Source: Kiritimatiellia bacterium (lineage in GTDB: Bacteria; Verrucomicrobiota; Kiritimatiellia; RFP12; UBA1067). Taken from it: a stretch of 11,335 nucleotides of DNA. This document shows positions 7,850 to 11,335 of this stretch, in pieces. The first letter of the stretch is position 1. Every line of letters starts with the position of its first letter. Below the pieces are notes generated by a model. That model saw only the letters and a program-made list of their open reading frames with translations, was not told the DNA's origin and made no database searches. A program made the translations under genes and the position numbers. The stretch lies in the NCBI GenBank assembly GCA_024405335.1, contig JAKSOX010000048.1, forward strand, positions 1-11,335, given 5' to 3'.

Positions 7850-7996
7850 GGCCGAAGGTCTGCAATGCTTTCACCGTCTACGTACGTGAAGGTGGCGAAA
7901 TGGGGGCCGGGCGAAGCGGAAAAGGCGGCGGCGGCTCGACCCCGCGTGCCCGACGGGCGCGGGCGCGGCGGATTGGCCGAATCCGGCCGCTCCGGG
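7850..7996. other. Convergent intergenic spacer with GC hairpins
   Basis: This stretch between the stop of the sirtuin and the stop of the minus-strand regulator holds no convincing gene. Two GC-rich hairpins are visible: a 7-bp stem with one wobble at 7945-7961 (loop GAC) and a 5-bp stem GGCCG/CGGCC at 7975-7988 (loop AATC). A weaker stem TTCAC/GTGAA lies at 7870-7890. None is followed by a T-run on either strand, so intrinsic termination cannot be claimed; termination here may be factor-dependent. Confidence 0.4.
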
Positions 7997-9151
7997 CTAA
8001 AGGTTCTTTGAAACGCGCCAGGCCGACATCGTCATGCCGGTTTCGCGCAAGAAGAACTTCCGGAGCGCGTTCGGGCTCGTGAAGCCGCAGAAGCCGGGAA
8101 TCGCCTTCAGTTGCAGCTTCCGGTCCGACAGCAGGGCTTTGACGCGGTCGAGCCGGACGGCGTGGATCTCCTCCTGGATCGTCCGTCCGGTCGCGGCTCG
8201 GAAGCGTCGTGCGGCGGGTCCGCGGGAGCAGGAGTAGATGCCGATGACCGTCTCGGCTTTCAGTCCGTTGCAGGCTTCTTTCCGGATGAGGTCCAGCGCC
8301 GCTCGGGTTTCCCTGTCCGGCGGAGCTTTGAACACGCGGGAGGAGTCGCGCTGGACGACGCATTCGGCGGCGTAGCGACGGACGTGGGGGCCGCGATAGC
8401 GCTTGCCGTCGCGCAAGATGGCGGCCAGCATGAGGACGGACAGTTCGCCGCCGCGCCGGAGTTCGGGACGGATGGACGAGAGCCGGGGAACGGTGTGCTC
8501 GCAGAACGGCTCGTAATCGTCCACGCCGATGACGGCGAGATCGTCCGGAATGGCGAGTCCAAGTTCCTTGGCCTCGAGCATGACGAGTTCGGCGGTCTTG
8601 TCGTTGGCGGCGAAAAGGGCGCAGGGCCTGGGCAAGTCGGCGAGGAATTTGCGCAGGGCGAGGAGGTAACTTTGCGCATTTGAATCGGCATTCCGCGTCG
8701 AGAAGGCGCGGCAGGTGAATCCGTTCAGCGCAAGAGCGTTCGAAAAACCGAGCAGGCGTTCGTCGTTCCACCACCATTTGCCGGCGAAGGGGACGAAGGC
8801 GAACTGGCGGTAGCCCGTCAGCATCAGTTCCCGCGCGGCGACTTCGCCCGTCAGCACGGCGTTCTGCAGCACGTTGAATCCGCCTTTTTCCAGCGTCGAC
8901 GGGTCGCGGTCGATGAATACGACGGGCGTTTTGCCGAACGGCCGCACGTCGACCGGGCGCGTCATTTCGCCGCATTCGACGACGACGCCGGCGGGTTTCC
9001 AGAATTCGACGAGACGCGGCAACAGGGCGGAGGACAGGTCGAAGTCGCGGACGACCCACCCGAGTTTCGAGGCGATGTCGCGCGCGCCGACAAGTCCTCT
9101 TTCGGCTGCGCCATTGCTGGAAGGAGATTTCAAGAAGAAGATCAATGGCAT
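7997..9151 (-). CDS. XylR-like regulator (PBP-like sensor + AraC HTH)
   Basis: This 384-residue transcription factor has a LacI/periplasmic-binding-like sensor domain (about 1-265), starting MPLIFFLKSP and containing GVVVECGEMTRP, the GYRQFAFVPF segment, CALFAANDKTAELV and LAVIGVDDYEPFCEHTVPRL. It is joined to a C-terminal AraC DNA-binding domain (about 279-384). That domain has two helix-turn-helix units, around VIGIYSCSRGPAARRF and around IPGFCGFTSPNALRKFF, ending RETGMTMSAW. The same architecture is found in XylR of E. coli, which senses a sugar and activates sugar-use genes. The ligand is unknown. ATG 9151 gives the normal family N-terminus. The frame stays open further upstream, but that extension has no family character and would cover the promoters. 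It lies divergently from the repeat protein gene with a candidate operator between them, implying control of that gene and autoregulation. The start sits exactly 7 nt after a -10 element with no ribosome binding site, suggesting a leaderless mRNA. Confidence 0.88.
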   Translation of the reverse strand: MPLIFFLKSPSSNGAAERGLVGARDIASKLGWVVRDFDLSSALLPRLVEFWKPAGVVVECGEMTRPVDVRPFGKTPVVFIDRDPSTLEKGGFNVLQNAVLTGEVAARELMLTGYRQFAFVPFAGKWWWNDERLLGFSNALALNGFTCRAFSTRNADSNAQSYLLALRKFLADLPRPCALFAANDKTAELVMLEAKELGLAIPDDLAVIGVDDYEPFCEHTVPRLSSIRPELRRGGELSVLMLAAILRDGKRYRGPHVRRYAAECVVQRDSSRVFKAPPDRETRAALDLIRKEACNGLKAETVIGIYSCSRGPAARRFRAATGRTIQEEIHAVRLDRVKALLSDRKLQLKAIPGFCGFTSPNALRKFFLRETGMTMSAWRVSKNL

Positions 9152-9158
9152 GCCGAAG

Positions 9159-9170
9159 ATTCTACCACAA
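9159..9170 (-). promoter_or_regulatory. Extended -10 promoter of the regulator
   Basis: Read on the minus strand, 9170-9159 is TTGTGGTAGAAT: a TG extension and a TAGAAT hexamer with one difference from the TATAAT consensus. A weak TTGTAT at 9188-9183, 18 nt upstream of the hexamer, could serve as a poor -35 and overlaps the first operator repeat. Seven bases (9158-9152) separate the hexamer from the regulator ATG at 9151, the same gap as in pgpA. Confidence 0.55.
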
Positions 9171-9181
9171 CGCCCGAAGGC

Positions 9182-9221
9182 AATACAAGAGGGATGCTGA
9201 ATAAAATACAAAAGGGATGCT
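9182..9221 (+). promoter_or_regulatory. Direct-repeat operator for the AraC-type regulator
   Basis: Two 17-bp direct repeats, AATACAAGAGGGATGCT at 9182-9198 and AATACAAAAGGGATGCT at 9205-9221, match at 16 of 17 positions and are offset by 23 bp, about two helical turns. AraC-family proteins typically bind two tandem direct sites on one DNA face with such an offset. The pair lies midway between the divergent promoters: the outer edges are 17 nt from the regulator -10 and 18 nt from the repeat-gene -10, covering both -35 regions. That placement suits activation of a promoter lacking a -35. Identity of the binding protein is inferred from proximity. Confidence 0.65.
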
Positions 9222-9236
9222 TGCGGCGTCCGAAGA

Positions 9237-9245
9237 TGGTATAAT
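9237..9245 (+). promoter_or_regulatory. Extended -10 promoter of the repeat protein gene
   Basis: TGGTATAAT spans 9237-9245, with a perfect TATAAT at 9240-9245 and the TG extension. No good -35 lies at the proper distance; that place is taken by the second operator repeat, as expected for an activator-dependent promoter. The predicted transcription start is about 9253, leaving a leader of about 38 nt. Confidence 0.6.
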
Positions 9246-9290
9246 CGGGCCAAACAAGAAACAAAAAAATGGAGAAACGGGGAAGGCGGG

Positions 9291-11335
9291 ATGAAGATCG
9301 CGACGAGACGGTGGACGATTCTGGCGTTTGCGGTCGTGGCCCTCGTGCGGGCGGCTGCGGCAAAGACCACTCCCGTGACGACCTACGAATATTTCAAGCT
9401 CTCCGGCAGCCAATGGTTTTACTCCGGCTACCGGCCGTCGTGCTTGGACACGATTGAAATCAAGTTGCGCTTTGTCCGCGACGAATCCAAGCCGGGCGTG
9501 TCGGAATGCATCTACTGTTCTCGCACGAAACAGACGGACGGGCTCGGGCAGTGCATGTCCGCCTATCGCGTCGGCGACACGGGCATGATGCGCATCGACC
9601 GAAACAGCTCCAGGCAGATCGACCTCTTCCTTCCCGACTTCGACCGCGACTACGTCCTGCGCGCCGACTACAAGGCGCTGAAGGCGACAATGTCCGACGG
9701 GACGACGACCAACGTGCTGACGGACGCGATGCAGTCCGGCCCGTTCACGCCCGGCAGCGTGCTTGCCTTTTTCGTCGCGCACACGGAGGGAGACGCGCTG
9801 TCGCCGACCATGCCCGAGCCCGACACGAACTTCTTTCGTTCCCGGGTCTATTACGTCAAGATCTACGACGGCGACGGCAAGCTTGTCCGGCATTTCGTGC
9901 CGGCTTCCTGCAAGGTGGACGGACTGTTGTGCTATGGCATGTACGACGTCGAGACGAAGGTGTTTCGCCATTTCAGCGGAACCTGTCCGCCGGCGGAAGT
10001 GGGGCCGGCTGTCGGGTCGGGGGCGGCGACCGAGGTGCAGGGCTTCGACCGCCTCCGGCATCTGACGACCTACGAATATTTCAAGCTCTCCGGCAGCCAA
10101 TGGTTTTACTCCGGCTACCGGCCGTCGTGCTTGGACACGATTGAAATCAAGTTGCGCTTTGTCCGCGACGAATCCAAGCCGGGCGTGTCGGAATGCATCT
10201 ACTGTTCTCGCACGAAACAGACGGACGGGCTCGGGCAGTGCATGTCCGCCTATCGCGTCGGCGACACGGGCATGATGCGCATCGACCGAAACAGCTCCAG
10301 GCAGATCGACCTCTTCCTTCCCGACTTCGACCGCGACTACGTCCTGCGCGCCGACTACAAGGCGCTGAAGGCGACAATGTCCGACGGGACGACGACCAAC
10401 GTGCTGACGGACGCGATGCAGTCCGGCCCGTTCACGCCCGGCAGCGTGCTTGCCTTTTTCGTCGCGCACACGGAGGGAGACGCGCTGTCGCCGACCATGC
10501 CCGAGCCCGACACGAACTTCTTTCGTTCCCGGGTCTATTACGTCAAGATCTACGACGGCGACGGCAAGCTTGTCCGGCATTTCGTGCCGGCTTCCTGCAA
10601 GGTGGACGGACTGTTGTGCTATGGCATGTACGACGTCGAGACGAAGGTGTTTCGCCATTTCAGCGGAACCTGTCCGCCGGCGGAAGTGGGGCCGGCTGTC
10701 GGGTCGGGGGCGGCGACCGAGGTGCAGGGCTTCGATCGCCTCCGGCATCTGGACCTGACTGGCGAGCAGTGGGTCTATTCCGGCTACTGGCCCGCGGACG
10801 ACGACAAGGTCGTAATGAAGCTCCGCCTGACGAGCCTCCCCGCGAAGAACCAGAATCTGTTCTGCAGCCGGGGGACGAATGGATATGGGTTGGGAGGCGA
10901 CGCTTTTTCGGCCTGGTTGACGGCCGACGGTCCCAAGTTCATGTTCGACCGCGCGAAAACGGACGAGGCGCAGTCTGTCGTCCTTGACGCGGCGGCCGCG
11001 GTGGGGGTTGACTACGTGGTCGCGCTGGACGCCGGCCGGAAGAAGGCCTCGGTTTCGGGGCTCGGGTCGGTGGCTTTGGGCGGCCGCGACGAGTATGCGC
11101 CCGGGAGCGCGTTCGCCTTTTTCGGATCGCACATCCTGGGAAAGAACCTGTCTCCTGCTTCGTCGGTCGCCACGCCCGGAGCGTTTCGGTTCTATTCCCT
11201 CAAGGTCTTCGGCGCGGACGGCACGCTTAAGCGCGAGTACGTCCCGGCCGCGGACGCGATGGCGCCCGACGGCGACGTCGTCAAGTACGGTCTTTACGAG
11301 CTTCAGACCAAGTCCTTTTTCCGGAACTGCGGCAG
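9291..11335 (+). CDS. Secreted three-unit jelly-roll repeat protein, 3' partial
   Basis: The reading frame is open from ATG 9291 to the right edge (681 codons), so the C-terminus is missing. A signal peptide at about residues 1-24 (MKIATRRWTILAFAVVALVR, then AAAA) indicates export. Residues 30-258 and 259-487 are two apparently identical units; residue 488 onward is a diverged third unit. Each unit opens like YFKLSGSQWFYSGY and closes with VYYVKIYDGDGKLVRHFVP followed by YGMYDVETKVFRHF. In unit 3 these read DLTGEQWVYSGY, FYSLKVFGADGTLKREYVP and YGLYELQTKSFF. This is the layout of the concanavalin/laminin-G-like domains of secreted gut-bacterial proteins that open YIxSxGTQYIDTG and end in a short 'GLYD' segment. 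Units 1 and 2 each have seven cysteines, while the visible part of unit 3 has two. A GGAAGG lies just upstream of the start. A surface or extracellular glycan- or protein-binding role is plausible but unproven. The divergent regulator and operator suggest sugar-responsive control. Confidence 0.75.
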   Translation, partial: MKIATRRWTILAFAVVALVRAAAAKTTPVTTYEYFKLSGSQWFYSGYRPSCLDTIEIKLRFVRDESKPGVSECIYCSRTKQTDGLGQCMSAYRVGDTGMMRIDRNSSRQIDLFLPDFDRDYVLRADYKALKATMSDGTTTNVLTDAMQSGPFTPGSVLAFFVAHTEGDALSPTMPEPDTNFFRSRVYYVKIYDGDGKLVRHFVPASCKVDGLLCYGMYDVETKVFRHFSGTCPPAEVGPAVGSGAATEVQGFDRLRHLTTYEYFKLSGSQWFYSGYRPSCLDTIEIKLRFVRDESKPGVSECIYCSRTKQTDGLGQCMSAYRVGDTGMMRIDRNSSRQIDLFLPDFDRDYVLRADYKALKATMSDGTTTNVLTDAMQSGPFTPGSVLAFFVAHTEGDALSPTMPEPDTNFFRSRVYYVKIYDGDGKLVRHFVPASCKVDGLLCYGMYDVETKVFRHFSGTCPPAEVGPAVGSGAATEVQGFDRLRHLDLTGEQWVYSGYWPADDDKVVMKLRLTSLPAKNQNLFCSRGTNGYGLGGDAFSAWLTADGPKFMFDRAKTDEAQSVVLDAAAAVGVDYVVALDAGRKKASVSGLGSVALGGRDEYAPGSAFAFFGSHILGKNLSPASSVATPGAFRFYSLKVFGADGTLKREYVPAADAMAPDGDVVKYGLYELQTKSFFRNCG
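9378..10064 (+). repeat. Tandem repeat unit 1 (687 bp)
   Basis: This is the first copy of an in-frame 687-bp (229-codon) unit inside the secreted repeat protein gene. Compared base by base with the next copy, I see only one difference: C at 10049 against T at 10736, a silent Asp codon change. The identical tract begins two bases upstream at 9376; the TG shared at both edges (9376-9377 and 10063-10064) is a possible junction microhomology. Confidence 0.93.
10065..10751 (+). repeat. Tandem repeat unit 2 (687 bp)
   Basis: This is the second copy, directly abutting the first. After 10751 the sequence changes at once to the diverged third unit, starting GACCTGACTGGC. The linker FDRLRHL therefore appears twice: first joined to TTYEYFKL (new junction), then to DLTGEQW (the likely ancestral junction). 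Units 1 and 3 were thus probably the original pair, and unit 2 is a recent duplicate of unit 1. Confidence 0.93.

Noticed and set aside
7945..7988. Two GC-rich hairpins as a bidirectional intrinsic terminator
   Set aside because: Neither stem is followed by a T-run on either strand, so only the hairpins are recorded and no terminator is called.
7495..8082. A plus-strand frame running from the sirtuin gene through the convergent spacer
   Set aside because: It is out of frame with the sirtuin, extends into the regulator in antisense, and is mostly low-complexity Arg/Gly/Ala, so it is not a credible gene.
9151..9370. A longer regulator starting upstream, up to 9370
   Set aside because: The extension has no similarity in character to XylR-type N-termini, would pass through the operator and both promoters, and would add over 70 residues to a protein that already has family length.
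9269..9457. A short plus-strand frame starting at ATG 9269, just before the repeat protein gene
   Set aside because: It lies in another frame and overlaps the start and signal peptide of the real gene, and its product has no recognisable character. It could be a leader peptide, but nothing in the sequence supports that.
9162..11132. A 656-codon open frame on the minus strand opposite the repeat protein gene
   Set aside because: It is a shadow produced by GC-rich codon use on the plus strand. It has no family-like segments, repeats exactly as the sense units do, and would run across the divergent promoters and operator. The plus frame has a signal peptide and recognisable domain edges.

Overview
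The window is GC-rich, with strong G/C preference at third codon positions, and carries six complete plus-strand genes, one complete minus-strand regulator and one plus-strand gene cut by the right edge. The mix suggests a PVC-group bacterium, perhaps a gut Kiritimatiellota or Lentisphaerota lineage. The pointers are a XylR-type regulator (sugar-binding domain fused to an AraC DNA-binding domain), a GH89-like secreted glycosidase, a DUF481 outer-membrane barrel, and a secreted protein built from jelly-roll (LamG-like) repeats. This assignment is inference from gene content, not from a marker gene. No RNA gene, CRISPR array, transposase or integrase was seen.

Positions 1-7849 form one tightly packed plus-strand run: PgpA phosphatase, GT2 glycosyltransferase, GT4 glycosyltransferase, DUF481 outer-membrane protein, B12-binding radical SAM protein, GH89-like glycosidase, sirtuin. 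Junctions are overlaps of 16, 4 and 4 nt, a 32-nt gap, a 4-nt overlap and a 14-nt gap. An internal promoter with its own ribosome binding site sits in the last 45 nt of the GT4 gene, so the run probably has at least two transcription units: an envelope-lipid/glycan part (1-2417) and an outer-membrane/glycan-use part (2414-7849).

Positions 7850-7996 are a convergent spacer without a recognisable gene. The XylR-like regulator (7997-9151, minus) is divergently arranged with a secreted repeat protein gene (9291 to beyond 11335, plus). The spacer between them (9152-9290) is AT-richer than the rest and holds two outward-facing promoters. Between these lie two near-identical 17-bp direct repeats 23 bp apart, a convincing candidate operator for the AraC-type regulator. 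The repeat protein has a signal peptide, then two 229-residue units whose 687-bp DNA copies differ by one silent base in my reading, then a clearly diverged third unit.

The most unusual signals are: (i) four promoters sharing an extended -10 of the form TTGTGnTATAAT without an evident -35, two of which place the start codon exactly 7 nt after the -10, suggesting leaderless mRNAs; (ii) the near-symmetrical operator between the divergent promoters; (iii) the almost perfect in-frame tandem duplication; (iv) a radical SAM protein with CX4CX2C spacing rather than CX3CX2C.
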